Source: JBBIWA01 sp037439425 (GTDB lineage: Bacteria > Acidobacteriota > Blastocatellia > RBC074). From it: a stretch of DNA of 64,000 bases. Below are positions 1 through 9,125 of the stretch, piece after piece. The position numbers and the translations under genes were made by a program. The stretch lies in the NCBI GenBank assembly GCA_037439425.1, contig JBBIWA010000025.1, positions 1 through 64,000 of the forward strand, given 5' to 3'. Below the pieces are notes generated by a model. That model searched no databases. It was not told the origin of the DNA and saw only the letters and a list, made by a program, of their open reading frames with translations. How positions within the stretch are numbered: position 1 is the stretch's first letter; each line of letters starts with the position of its first letter.

Positions 1-379
1 CGGCAAAGTAATCCCGGCGCTTCTCAGCCAGCTTACGCTCAGCCTCCGGGCCATAATCATTCTCGCTGCGCACCTCAACGGCAAAGACCGGCGCCCCCTC
101 GAAGAACTTCATCCCCGTCCGGGGTCCAGTATAATAAGCGGCATCAGGGCTGAATGATTCGCGGTGCGGCAGATTGACACGAAAAGCTTTGTTATCTCCT
201 ACTGCTCTTCCCTCTCTGGTTCGTTTCGTATATTGCCGCAGGCTGAAAAAGATTTCATCGCCAGCAAACCCTGGTTCATCTCCAGTTGGGGGCATAGGCA
301 CGATCTCTCCATCCACGAGCTCGGCTTTCCCTGCTACCTGGTACAAGTCTTCAATCGTGGCTCGCGTCTTCGTGGTCAT
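1..379 (-). CDS. Uma2 family (DUF820) protein, C-terminus cut by window edge
   Basis: The reverse strand reads MTTKTRATIEDLYQVAGKAE and stays open to the window edge (126 codons seen). Uma2 proteins have a PD-(D/E)xK nuclease-like fold and are often found as many paralogues in Acidobacteriota, Cyanobacteria and Chloroflexota; their cellular role is not firmly known. The family hallmarks seen are ELVDGEI near residue 20-26, SPDAAYY in the middle and VFAVEVRSENDY, which correspond to the acidic and (D/E)xV core positions. A GAGGTG Shine-Dalgarno lies nine bases before the ATG, supporting the start. The C-terminal helix region (AEKRRDYFA...) runs off the window. A shrunken relative lies at 33488-33712. 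Confidence 0.85.
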   Translation of the reverse strand, partial: MTTKTRATIEDLYQVAGKAELVDGEIVPMPPTGDEPGFAGDEIFFSLRQYTKRTREGRAVGDNKAFRVNLPHRESFSPDAAYYTGPRTGMKFFEGAPVFAVEVRSENDYGPEAERKLAEKRRDYFA

Positions 380-530
380 AATTCAACACCTCACAATCGA
401 ATCATACCACATCAGCGATGATCACCTTCTCCTCTCATTTCCCCTAATTCTACTTTGTCAGCCGCCAGGCGTCAGCGGCACAAGGGGTACTGCACATGAC
501 CACAGACTACCGACCACTGACCAAGTAGCA

Positions 531-3341
531 CTAGGCCTGAGCGATCAACTGTCGCAACACATAGGGCAAGATGCCGCCGTGCAGGTAGTAATCGACCTCA
601 ATCGGCGTATCAATGCGCAACGTTACCGGGATTTGTTCCGTCGCTCCACTGGCGCGATGGATGACAAGCGCCAGCTCTTGTCGCGGCTTGATACCCGCTT
701 CGAGACCGATGAGATCGAAGGTCTCGGTGCCATCAAGCTGAAGCATTTCGGCGCCCGTACCTTCTTTGAACTGGCAGGGCAGCACACCCATGCCCACCAG
801 ATTGCTGCGGTGAATACGCTCAAAGCTGCGCGCCACGACTGCTTTGACTCCCAACAACTGTGTGCCTTTAGCCGCCCAGTCGCGCGAGCTGCCAGTGCCG
901 TATTCTTGACCGGCAATGACCAGCAGTGGGACACCAGCCGCTTTATACTTCATCGCCGCGTCGTAAATGCTCATCTGCTCGCCGCCCGGATAATACTTCG
1001 TCACGCCGCCTTCGATGCCGGGTACCATCAGATTCTTGAGGCGAACGTTAGCGAATGTCCCGCGCGTCATGACGCGGTCATTGCCGCGACGCGCACCGTA
1101 GCTGTTGAAGTCTTCAATCGCCACTCCGTGCTCCTGCAAGTACAATCCCGCTGGCGAAGAAGGTTTGATCGCGCCGGCCGGGCTGATGTGATCAGTTGTG
1201 ACAGAATCACCCAGAATCGCTAGCGGCCTGGCGCCCTTGATGTCCACTGCCCGGCCCGGTTCCAGGCTGAAGTTCTCAAAGAAGGGCGGCTCCTGAATAT
1301 AGGTTGAATCAGGGTCCCACTCGTAGACTTCGCCCTTACCACCTGGAATTTCGCTCCACAATCGATTCTGCTCAGCCAAATCGTGGTAAAGCCGCCGATA
1401 AGCTTCAGGCTCGACCGCTGCATACATCAGCTCATTGACCTCCTGCTGGCTCGGCCAGATGTCCCGCAGGTAGACGTTACGGCCGTCACGGTCCTTGCCA
1501 ATCGGCTCCTGTGACAGATCAATGTCGACGCGACCTGCGAGCGCGAAAGCCACTACGAGCGGCGGACTCATCAAGAAGTTGGCTTTCACGCTCTGATGCA
1601 CGCGCGCCTCGAAGTTACGATTGCCGCTTAAGACGCTGGCGACCACCAGATCGTTTTTCGTGATTACTTCCTCGATCTGCGGATTGAGCGGGCCGGAGTT
1701 GCCGATGCAGGTAGTACACCCATAGCCAACCACATTGAAGCCGAGCTGATCGAGGTAAGCGAGCAAGCCAGTCTGCGCAAGGTACTCAGTGACGATGCGC
1801 GAGCCAGGGGCCAGCGAGGTCTTGACTGTAGGCCGCACGCGCAAGCCTTTCTCGACTGCTTTTTTGGCCACTAGCCCGGCAGCTAGCATCACGCTCGGAT
1901 TTGAAGTGTTAGTGCAAGAAGTGATCGCAGCGATCACCACGTCGCCGTGTCCGAGTTCTACTTCGACTGCCTCCCCTTCAGTTGTTGACTCTGCTGCTGC
2001 CACACTAGCCTGACTGCTGATCATGAGCGGAGCCGATGGCGTAGCTGGACCAGCCACTGGCGGCGCGCTAGCGCCATTCAAGCTGATGGTGGTTTTGAAG
2101 CGCTGGCTCAATTGAGCTGCGGATTTGTTGTAGCCGCCATCAAGCAATGGCTTCTGAAAGAGATCCTCGAATTTGCTCTTCAAGTCGGGCAGCTTGATGC
2201 GATCTTGCGGGCGTTTAGGTCCTGCCACACAAGGTTCGACCTCTTCCAGATTGAGTTCAAGCACCTGGCTGTAGGCGATCTCGCCCTGGCGCGGGATGCC
2301 AAAGAGAGCTTGCGCCTTGAAGTAATTGCGCAACGCCATAACGTGCTCTTCAGAGCGGCCCGTCGCCAGCAGGTACTTGCACGTCTCTTCGTCCACGGGG
2401 AAGAAGCCCATCGTCGCACCGTATTCCGGAGCCATATTGGCAATCGTCGCCCGATCAGTGGGCGAAAGCGAGGCTGCGCCTGTGCCGAAGTATTCGACGA
2501 ATTTCCCAACGACTTTGGCTTGGCGCAGCATCTCGGTACAATGAAGCACCAGGTCCGTGGCCGTCACGCCCGGACGCAGATGCCCGGTCATATGCACGCC
2601 GACCACATCTGGCGTCAGGAAGTAGACCGGTTGGCCGAGCATGCCAGCTTCGGCTTCAATTCCGCCCACACCCCAAGCGACGATACCAAGCCCGTTGATC
2701 ATCGTCGTGTGCGAATCGGTGCCAACGAGCGTGTCCGGATAGTAGATGCCATCCTTTTCCAGCACGCCTTTGGCCAGATACTCCAGATTGACCTGATGCA
2801 CGATGCCGATGCCTGGCGGCACAACCTTGAAGTTATCGAACGCCTGCATGCCCCATTTGAGAAACTGGTAGCGTTCGCGGTTGCGCTTGAACTCTATCTC
2901 CATATTCCGCTCAAGCGCGTCAGCCGTGCCGTAAAAATCCACCTGCACCGAATGATCAATTACCAGGTCCACCGGAACCAGCGGCTCGACGATCTTCGGA
3001 TTCTTGCCCAGCCGCGCCACGGCTGAGCGCATTGCTGCCAGGTCTACCAGCAGCGGCACGCCTGTGAAATCTTGCAAAACGACGCGCGCCACAACGAAGG
3101 GGATCTCTTCAGTCCGTTCCGCATGCGGTTGCCAATTGGCTAGTGCGCGCACGTCGTCTTCTTTGATCTTTTTGCCGTCGCAGTTGCGCAGTACCGATTC
3201 GAGTATGATGCGAATGCTCACGGGCAGTTGAGAGATCGGCCCAAGGCCTTCCTTCTCCAGTTGCGGGAGAGAATAAAACTTTCCACTTCGGCCATTGCCG
3301 AGATCGAACGATTGCAGCGAATTGAAGAGATTATGTGCCAT
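531..3341 (-). CDS. acnA: Aconitate hydratase AcnA
   Basis: Full-length cytosolic aconitase of the AcnA/IRP1 family, 936 residues, interconverting citrate and isocitrate in the TCA cycle using a [4Fe-4S] cluster. The cluster ligands are visible: Cys476 in ITSCTNTSNPS, and Cys542 and Cys545 in GCTTCIGNSGP. Substrate-site motifs such as TLVGTDSHTTMINGLG (about 204-219) and the C-terminal swivel domain (GQEYGTGSSRDWAAKG) are intact. An Ala/Pro/Ser-rich stretch at about 423-455, before the cluster region, is longer than in enterobacterial AcnA and looks like a flexible insert. The start is the ATG preceded by a GGACTGAGG-like ribosome site. The gene stands alone, with a divergent 0.8 kb gap upstream. 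Confidence 0.97.
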   Translation of the reverse strand: MAHNLFNSLQSFDLGNGRSGKFYSLPQLEKEGLGPISQLPVSIRIILESVLRNCDGKKIKEDDVRALANWQPHAERTEEIPFVVARVVLQDFTGVPLLVDLAAMRSAVARLGKNPKIVEPLVPVDLVIDHSVQVDFYGTADALERNMEIEFKRNRERYQFLKWGMQAFDNFKVVPPGIGIVHQVNLEYLAKGVLEKDGIYYPDTLVGTDSHTTMINGLGIVAWGVGGIEAEAGMLGQPVYFLTPDVVGVHMTGHLRPGVTATDLVLHCTEMLRQAKVVGKFVEYFGTGAASLSPTDRATIANMAPEYGATMGFFPVDEETCKYLLATGRSEEHVMALRNYFKAQALFGIPRQGEIAYSQVLELNLEEVEPCVAGPKRPQDRIKLPDLKSKFEDLFQKPLLDGGYNKSAAQLSQRFKTTISLNGASAPPVAGPATPSAPLMISSQASVAAAESTTEGEAVEVELGHGDVVIAAITSCTNTSNPSVMLAAGLVAKKAVEKGLRVRPTVKTSLAPGSRIVTEYLAQTGLLAYLDQLGFNVVGYGCTTCIGNSGPLNPQIEEVITKNDLVVASVLSGNRNFEARVHQSVKANFLMSPPLVVAFALAGRVDIDLSQEPIGKDRDGRNVYLRDIWPSQQEVNELMYAAVEPEAYRRLYHDLAEQNRLWSEIPGGKGEVYEWDPDSTYIQEPPFFENFSLEPGRAVDIKGARPLAILGDSVTTDHISPAGAIKPSSPAGLYLQEHGVAIEDFNSYGARRGNDRVMTRGTFANVRLKNLMVPGIEGGVTKYYPGGEQMSIYDAAMKYKAAGVPLLVIAGQEYGTGSSRDWAAKGTQLLGVKAVVARSFERIHRSNLVGMGVLPCQFKEGTGAEMLQLDGTETFDLIGLEAGIKPRQELALVIHRASGATEQIPVTLRIDTPIEVDYYLHGGILPYVLRQLIAQA

Positions 3342-4170
3342 ACCTCAGTCCTTTTACCAGAGACTCCGGGGCCAGCAGAACACTCCAAGCGTGAATTTGA
3401 TTGTTACAGACGAAGGAAAAGAGTTTATGTGCGATCCTTGCGAAAGGTCAAGCAACTAGCAGAACCATACCCTGGAAGAAGCAAGGCAAGAGAGTGTAGC
3501 TCGCTCGGCTCTGAAATGCCTTGGCCGGGGGCCGTGGTCATAGGCCTGCTCGCTTCCACTGCCACATCCTTTGATTCTGTCTGGCCTGTGGGTCTATCTG
3601 AGGCGGGCCTTGGTCAGTTGGCTGCGGTGCGGGCGCCAGGTCTTTTCTGCGGGGTTGCGTTTTTTGCGGCTGCTTTTGTTCCTGACCCACGTTGTGGAGA
3701 GATGGTTGGGGGCAGTGGAAACCATGCAATTGCCGATAAGATCTGTCTAAGGTGAGCATTGTGATCTACTGAGGCTCTCTCTTTGTCGCACGCCGGTTCT
3801 CAGCCTGAGCCAACGCCTCTTTAGATCGCCCCGGCTTGCAGTTCTCTGCAACTTCTGGCTGCGAAGCGTCGTTTCAGTTATAGTTGAGTCTCAAGCCCTG
3901 CGGAGTGACATTATCAACCGCGCCGCAAGCAATTATCGGGTGACGCGGCTAAGTTCATCACCGAGGAGATGGGCTGTTTCCTGCCACGGTGGAACGCTTC
4001 TCGCAGTAGATGTTGAGGTCTGGGAGTTGCAAGTTTAGAAGAGAGGGGCTGCTTCCTACCACGGTGGAACGCTTCTCTGCCGCTCATGCGGCGGGGGAGA
4101 AACGATAGCAAGTCCTCAAGTCTGATTTCGCCTCTGCTCCCTGCTCAGAGCAGGATAAAGATGTGGTCTT
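3342..4170. other. Intergenic region, divergent promoters expected
   Basis: This 0.8 kb gap between acnA and the first permease gene must hold both divergent promoters. I see no convincing gene in it: the open frames are Pro/Gln-rich or repeat-derived. It does hold a two-copy direct repeat (3971-4077). Confidence 0.6.
3971..4077. repeat. Two-copy 32-bp direct repeat, 75-bp period
   Basis: Copies at 3971-4002 and 4046-4077 read GGGCTGYTTCCTRCCACGGT followed by GGAACGCTTCTC, differing at two positions. Each contains CCACGGTGG, a small self-complementary core. The arrangement resembles the pair at 53729-53838, although the sequences differ. Confidence 0.7.
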
Positions 4171-5394
4171 ATGAAATTTCTTGAGGCTATTAAAATTGCC
4201 CTCGATTCGCTGCGCGCGCACAAACTACGCTCTTTTCTCACCCTGTTGGGCGTCATCTTCGGGGTGATGACGGTGGTGGCAGTCGCTTCGGTGATTCAGG
4301 GATTTTTCAGCTATGTCAACAGGACGGGCAATCAGATCCTGGGCGCTAACACTGTGGTGCTGACCAAATTTGGCATCATCACCAGCTTCGAGGATTTTAT
4401 CAAGGCCAACAAGACCCACCGGGATATCACCCTTGAAGACCTGGACTATCTGCGCGAGCACTCGAAACTGGCACAGCATCTGGCCGCGCAGGGCAACGCG
4501 ACAGCAGAAGTCAAAGCGGGGAACGCGCTGCTGAGAGATATCTCGGTGCTCGGCGTTTCAGCCAGCATGGCCAACATCACCACGGTGCAGGCTGAGATCG
4601 GCCGCTACATCAGCCCGGTGGACGAAGAGCGGCGCCGTTACGTGACGCTGCTGGGCTCCGAAGTAGCCCGGCAGCTCTTCAACACCACGGAAGTTCTCGG
4701 ACGCGAAGTGAAAATCGCGGGGCTGCCTTTTGAGATCATCGGCGTTGCCAAAGAGCAAGGCTCTATCTTCGGCCAGTCACAGGATAATTTTGTCGTCATC
4801 CCCATCTCGGTCTATCAAAAAATGTGGGGCTCGCGGCGCAGCCTCAGCATTTCGATCAAAGGAGCCGACAAAACCAATCTCCAGGATTTGCAAGACGAAA
4901 TCCGGATGTTGATGCGCACCCGCCATCACCTGGACTACAGCGATGAAGACACTTTCAGTCTGGTCACAGCCGATGCGCTCAATAACTTCTTCCAAAGTCT
5001 GTTAGGGATCATCGCCGCCGTGGCGCTCGGGGTAACTTCGATCTCGCTGGTGGTAGGCGGGATTGTGATTATGAACATTATGCTGGTCACGGTCACCGAG
5101 CGCACGCACGAGATAGGGATCCGCAAAAGTCTGGGAGCGCGCCGCAAAGACATCCTCATGCAATTTCTCACTGAAGCGACCGTGCTGTCGGCTTGCGGTG
5201 GGCTGGTAGGATTAAGCGTTGCCTATGTGATTGCGCGCTTACTCAGTGCCTTGACGCCGATTCCAACAGAGCTGCCAGTCTGGGCAGCCGTCTTAGCTAT
5301 TGTGGTCGCCAGCGGAGTAGGTCTCATCTTCGGGAGCTATCCCGCCTGGAAGGCATCCAGACTTGACCCGGTTGTAGCGCTACGGGCGGAGTAA
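4171..5394 (+). CDS. MacB/FtsX-type ABC transporter permease
   Basis: A 407-residue inner-membrane permease of the MacB class. It has a cytoplasmic N-terminus (EAIKIALDSLRAHKLRSFLT), TM1 at about 20-45, a large periplasmic MacB_PCD domain (about 50-270), then three TM helices (about 285-310, 335-360, 370-395). The FtsX-core signature is VTERTHEIGIRKSLGAR after TM2, and the protein ends in the typical DPVVALRAE. MacB-class permeases are mechanotransmitters that act on periplasmic substrates with a MacA adaptor and an ATPase. Here the ATPase domain is absent from the protein and no ATPase gene is adjacent. The next permease begins eight bases downstream, so the two probably form a heterodimer. 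Confidence 0.9.
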   Translation: MKFLEAIKIALDSLRAHKLRSFLTLLGVIFGVMTVVAVASVIQGFFSYVNRTGNQILGANTVVLTKFGIITSFEDFIKANKTHRDITLEDLDYLREHSKLAQHLAAQGNATAEVKAGNALLRDISVLGVSASMANITTVQAEIGRYISPVDEERRRYVTLLGSEVARQLFNTTEVLGREVKIAGLPFEIIGVAKEQGSIFGQSQDNFVVIPISVYQKMWGSRRSLSISIKGADKTNLQDLQDEIRMLMRTRHHLDYSDEDTFSLVTADALNNFFQSLLGIIAAVALGVTSISLVVGGIVIMNIMLVTVTERTHEIGIRKSLGARRKDILMQFLTEATVLSACGGLVGLSVAYVIARLLSALTPIPTELPVWAAVLAIVVASGVGLIFGSYPAWKASRLDPVVALRAE

Positions 5395-5401
5395 GAAAAA
5401 T

Positions 5402-6643
5402 ATGCAAAGACAAGAATTCAACGAATTGTTTGCCCAGGCTCTGATCACCTTGTGGGCCCACAAGTTTCGCTCGTTCCTGACCGTGCTCGGCGTGGTGATC
5501 GGCACCTCGACGGTCATCGCGGTGGCTTCCTTAGCGAGCGGGTTGGAAAGCAGCGTCAAGGAACAGATCGAGCAGTTCGGAACCAACGTGGCGATGGTCA
5601 CGCGCATGAGCGGCGGGCCGCATCGCTTTGAACTGACGGCTGAGGAGCGGCAGCGCAAACCGATCACTCTCGAAGACGCCATCGCGCTGAGTCAACTGCC
5701 CACCGTCGTTGCAGCTTCACCTATCATCCGCCCGCCCGGACTGCCACCCGTAGTGAGGTTTCGCGACAAAGAGGTGCAAACGCCGCAAGTGCGCGGCACA
5801 TGGGCCAGTTACGCTAATACTCGCGAGGTTGCCATCGCGCGTGGCCGCTTCTTTACCGAAGCGGAAGACCAGCACCGGGTCCCGGTCTGCGTCATCGGCA
5901 ACGAAATCGCAGAAAAACTCCTCTCGGGATATGATCCGCTGGGCAAAGAGATCCTCATCGGCAACAAGAATTTCACTATCATTGGCGTGCTGGAGAAAGC
6001 CAAATTGGTCTTTGGCGCTGGGCCGCCTGTGGATAGCTTCATCTTCATCCCTTACAACGTGATGAAGGCGATCTATCCGGGCATAGAAGACCATTGGGTG
6101 GTGCTGGGCGCGCGCAGCGGAGAGCTGGAGAAGATGATTGACCAGGCGACCGACTTGCTGCGCCGCCGCCGCCAAGTACCGGCTGATAAACCGGACAATT
6201 TCTCGATCAGCACGCCCAGCGGGATGCTCGAAAGCTTCAATCAGATTCTCCTCGTGGTCTCCCTCGTCGTCATCCCGATTGTCGGCGTAGCGCTCCTGGT
6301 CGGTGGCATCGGCGTGATGAACATTATGTTGGTCTCAGTCACCGAGCGCACCAAAGAGATCGGCGTGCGACGGGCCATTGGCGCGCGCCGGACTGACATC
6401 ATCTGGCAGTTCCTGCTCGAAGCCATGATGTTGACCGGGATGGGCGGTCTGATTGGGATCGGCTTTGGTTTCCTGATCAGCTTCCTGCTGAACGTTTTTT
6501 TGCCGACCTTGCCTTCATCAGTGCCCCTGATCTGGGTGCTGATTGGCTTTACTTTCTCCCTCTTTATCGGACTGGTCTTCGGTATCTATCCCGCATTCAA
6601 GGCCGCGCGGCTCGATCCTATTGAAGCCTTGCGGTATGAATGA
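5402..6643 (+). CDS. MacB/FtsX-type ABC transporter permease
   Basis: A 413-residue paralogue of the preceding gene, starting seven bases after its stop, so co-transcription and heterodimer formation are likely. Same architecture: TM1 at about 18-42 (LRSF-like KFRSFLTVLGVVIG), periplasmic MacB_PCD domain with the VFGAGPPVDSFIFIP strand region, then three C-terminal TM helices, the VTERTKEIGVRRAIGARR cytoplasmic loop, and the C-terminal LDPIEALRYE. No Walker motifs are present. Substrate unknown. It converges on the peroxiredoxin-like gene, with stops about 20 bases apart. Confidence 0.9.
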   Translation: MQRQEFNELFAQALITLWAHKFRSFLTVLGVVIGTSTVIAVASLASGLESSVKEQIEQFGTNVAMVTRMSGGPHRFELTAEERQRKPITLEDAIALSQLPTVVAASPIIRPPGLPPVVRFRDKEVQTPQVRGTWASYANTREVAIARGRFFTEAEDQHRVPVCVIGNEIAEKLLSGYDPLGKEILIGNKNFTIIGVLEKAKLVFGAGPPVDSFIFIPYNVMKAIYPGIEDHWVVLGARSGELEKMIDQATDLLRRRRQVPADKPDNFSISTPSGMLESFNQILLVVSLVVIPIVGVALLVGGIGVMNIMLVSVTERTKEIGVRRAIGARRTDIIWQFLLEAMMLTGMGGLIGIGFGFLISFLLNVFLPTLPSSVPLIWVLIGFTFSLFIGLVFGIYPAFKAARLDPIEALRYE

Positions 6644-6662
6644 GTGATCGGCTCCGAGTGAG

Positions 6663-7265
6663 CTACTTCTCGACCTTCGCAATCTCTTTTAAGATCTCTT
6701 CGTTCGATGGCCGGACCTTGTAATCCACCTCAACGAATCGCCAGCGCACGATCCCCTGCCGATCAATGACGTAGGTGGCCGGATGCGGTATCGGGCGCTG
6801 CGCTTGAGCATTGAGTAGGCCATAGCGATCAATCACCCTGTGATCCGGGTCAGAAAGCAAAGGGAAGTTGAAGCCGGGATTATCCTTGAGTTTCTCTCGC
6901 AAGAAGAGAGCCTTCTCGTGCGGATCAACACTGACAGCCAGGATCTCAACCTGATGGCGGTAGCGATCCGTAAGCAGTGATTTCAGCTTACCAAGCTGAT
7001 CATTGCAGTAAGGTCACCAGTAGCCGCGATAGAAGACCAGCACCACTGATTTCTTTCCGCGGTAGCTCGAAAGCGTCACTGGTTTCCCATCTTGATCTTC
7101 GAGCGTGAAGTCCGGCGCTTCTGTGCCCACCTTGACGCGCTCCAGATCGGTGGCTGCCAAGCCGGCCCCGTCTTTCGGACCGAGCTGTATTTGTCCCTTA
7201 CTCACAACAAGAGACGCTAATGTAACCATGAGGCTTAACGTAACGGTCAATGCGAGTAGTTTCAT
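6663..7265 (-). CDS. Putative selenocysteine-containing peroxiredoxin/thioredoxin-like protein (UxxC)
   Basis: Two open frames in the same register (7265-7014 and 7013-6663) are separated only by a TGA at 7016-7014. Reading it as selenocysteine gives a 200-residue AhpC/TSA-type redoxin. It has an N-terminal export signal or anchor (MKLLALTVTLSLMVTLASLV), the entry motif GTEAPDFTLEDQDGKPVTLS, then FYRGYW-U-PYC with Sec at residue 84, followed by ILAVSVDPHE, FPLLSDPDHRVIDRYG and PATYVIDRQGIVRW. In cysteine homologues this site is FYRGxWCPYC, so UGA falls exactly on the catalytic Cys. Probably a periplasmic or membrane-anchored peroxide/disulfide reductase. A hairpin matching a bacterial SECIS follows the UGA (6978-7002). 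The start has a strong AGGAGGAGG site. A nonsense mutation is the alternative, but the intact downstream frame and hairpin argue against it. Confidence 0.82.
6978..7016 (-). promoter_or_regulatory. Candidate bacterial SECIS element after in-frame UGA
   Basis: On the minus strand the UGA (7016-7014) is followed after 15 bases by a perfect six-pair stem CAGCUU/AAGCUG (6998-6993 with 6989-6984) closed by the loop GGU. An outer four-pair stem (7002-6999 with 6981-6978) lies across a two-A bulge. Twenty-one bases separate UGA from the loop, within the range known for bacterial SECIS elements, and the loop begins with the G/GU expected for SelB contact. The structure was drawn by hand, not folded by software. 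Confidence 0.72.
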
Positions 7266-7282
7266 TTCCTCCTCCTAAAATC

Positions 7283-7416
7283 CTGGGAGCGCACGCTTGC
7301 GTGCCTGTCTTCGTTAAGCAGGCCATCACTGAAGACCGAGCACGCTCGCAAGCGTGCGCTCGTGAGGTCTTCATCGCTTTCAGGGTGTCGTCAAGGACGA
7401 CAGGTAAAGACTTCTC
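7283..7416. repeat. Interspersed palindromic repeat, copy A
   Basis: Begins CCTGGGAGCGCACGC, holds an internal GCACGCTCGCAAGCGTGCGC palindrome, and ends with GTCGTCAAGGACGAC then AGGTAAAGACTTCT. On the minus strand its edge reads CCCAGGATTTTAGGAGGAGG and continues AAATG, so it supplies the ribosome binding site of the putative selenoprotein. Confidence 0.8.
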
Positions 7417-8423
7417 TAGATGCTAGTCCAATGATGGGCCGGATCAGCCAGCAAGAACACCACACCAGCTGCCGCACCATCGCCTCCTGCTGCTACTGAT
7501 TATCTCAGCCCACCGCTTTGATCTCTGTAGGAGAACTTACACAACTTTATTACGCCAGCTGACATAACCCTGTTACGGAAAGATTGAGATGGGCAGCAGG
7601 TGTGCCGTGTGATAGGTCAGCGTCGGAGAAAATTGCACAAAATCCCAACCCGCGCAGAGGGCATGAGAAAGTAGCCCAGGGGGGCAATTTTCAAAAGTCG
7701 GGGTAGCTCCACATTTAATCGCGATCATGCGCACTAGCTCGCAATGGGGAGTTGAAGCGCTCGTGATAGACGACCGCGCCGCTTGGGTGGAAACCACGCA
7801 GGGGGCGAGACCTGAAACGACAGCCGCGCTCCAACTCTCCGGCGATGATCAATGATGCCGGCGGCCATCGCCGGCTTCAGCGACAACCATTTGCAACCCC
7901 TCACCAAGGCCGGCCGACGAAGACTTCGATGATCAGTGCAGAAATTATGGTTCTGACCAGCTACATCCCCCTGTGCAAGGTGTCGAGCTGCCGAGCCAAG
8001 GCGCGGAGCAAAAACTCCTCTTACGAGCGTAGGGATGGCGAAGAGTAGAGGGCAAAGAATGAAGTGAGAGGGATTGCGGATTTCAAAATCCGCAATCCGA
8101 AATTCGCAAAGGGATGGTCGCTCAATTCATCCTCCTTGCCCCTTGCTCTTTTGCCTTCTCGGGGGGTAGCTATGCGAAAAAATAAGAGATATACTTGGTG
8201 TTACATTCACCACATATGCAGGCCACAAGGACGGTCACTATCACCTGCTGCTGATCTCTGCCGCAGCCACAGGTGTGCGAGTAGTGTGGTGGTGATTTAT
8301 GCCGATAGGTGTTGTTGCTACCCCTAGCAGCAGCGTCAATGAGTGCCGCCTTACTATGCTCTACTCTGGGGCTTCGCGCGCCAGTAGTAGGAGCGGGACT
8401 GACAAGCGTTTGGAGTAAGAGTT
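7417..8423. other. Non-coding region of about 1 kb
   Basis: No convincing gene was found on either strand; the open frames are short and low in recognisable motifs. At about 8076-8111 there is a self-complementary AT-rich stretch (GCGGATTTCAAAATCCGC, then AATCCGAAATTCGC). It is related to the GGATTGCGGATT-type repeats at 19936-19980. The region may hold decayed sequence. Confidence 0.5.
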
Positions 8424-9125
8424 ATGAAAGAACAAATGAGAAAGGCTGAGGAGAGACTGGTAGGCGAGGTGCAAATCCCAGCAGGTGAAGCCGTTGTTGA
8501 AGGTGAGGTGGAAGTGCCGCAAGAAGCCAGCGGCCTGGTGCTGTTTGCACACGGAAGCGGGAGCAGCCGTCATAGTCCTCGTAATCAATACGTGGCCAGG
8601 GTAATCAGGGAAAGCGGCCTGGGGACGCTGTTGTTCGATCTCTTGACCCGAGAAGAAGAGGACCTCGATCTGCGGACACACCACCTGCGCTTTGATATAG
8701 GCTTGCTGGCCAGGCGGCTGGTTGCGGCCACCAGATGGATCAAAGCGCAAAGCGAGACCCAGCAGTTGCGCATCGGTTACTTTGGTGCGAGCACAGGTGG
8801 CGGCGCGGCGCTGGTGGCAGCAGCTGAACTTGGGACAGAGGTCGGTGCTGTAGTCTCGCGTGGCGGCCGTCCAGACCTCGCCGGAGCTGCATTGCCGCGC
8901 GTTGTCTCACCGACATTGTTGATCGTCGGCGGGCTTGATGAAATCGTTCTGCGCTTAAACCAGGAGGCTTATGTCAAGCTGCAATGCGAGAAGGAATTGA
9001 AGATCGTGCCCGGTGCCACGCACCTGTTTGCGGAGCCTGGCAAGCTCGAAGAGGTAGCCAGACTCGCTGCCGGGTGGTTTCAGCGATATTTGGGGTCTGT
9101 TTGTCGGAAGGAGGAAAGCTTATGA
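8424..9125 (+). CDS. Alpha/beta hydrolase, dienelactone-hydrolase-like
   Basis: A 233-residue soluble serine hydrolase of the alpha/beta fold. The oxyanion region VLFAHGSGSSRHSPRNQYVA, the nucleophile elbow GASTGGGAAL (Ser in GxSxG), the acid GGLDEIV and the histidine GATHLFAEPGKLEEV are all in the expected order, so the triad is complete. This subfamily is often found fused or next to phosphoribosyltransferase domains; none is present here. Substrate unknown. The start is the ATG at 8424, 40 residues before the oxyanion loop. It overlaps the next gene by four bases (ATGA), indicating translational coupling to the BON/SRPBCC protein. Confidence 0.85.
   Translation: MKEQMRKAEERLVGEVQIPAGEAVVEGEVEVPQEASGLVLFAHGSGSSRHSPRNQYVARVIRESGLGTLLFDLLTREEEDLDLRTHHLRFDIGLLARRLVAATRWIKAQSETQQLRIGYFGASTGGGAALVAAAELGTEVGAVVSRGGRPDLAGAALPRVVSPTLLIVGGLDEIVLRLNQEAYVKLQCEKELKIVPGATHLFAEPGKLEEVARLAAGWFQRYLGSVCRKEESL

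Noticed and set aside
174..1223. Long plus-strand frame overlapping the end of aconitase and the Uma2 gene
   Set aside because: It lies antisense to two clear minus-strand genes and has no family features; a shadow frame.
2112..3026. 304-codon plus-strand frame
   Set aside because: Antisense to acnA; no recognisable motif.
7573..8327. Small open frames in the 1-kb gap after the redoxin gene
   Set aside because: No ribosome site or family motif, and codon usage is unlike the neighbours.
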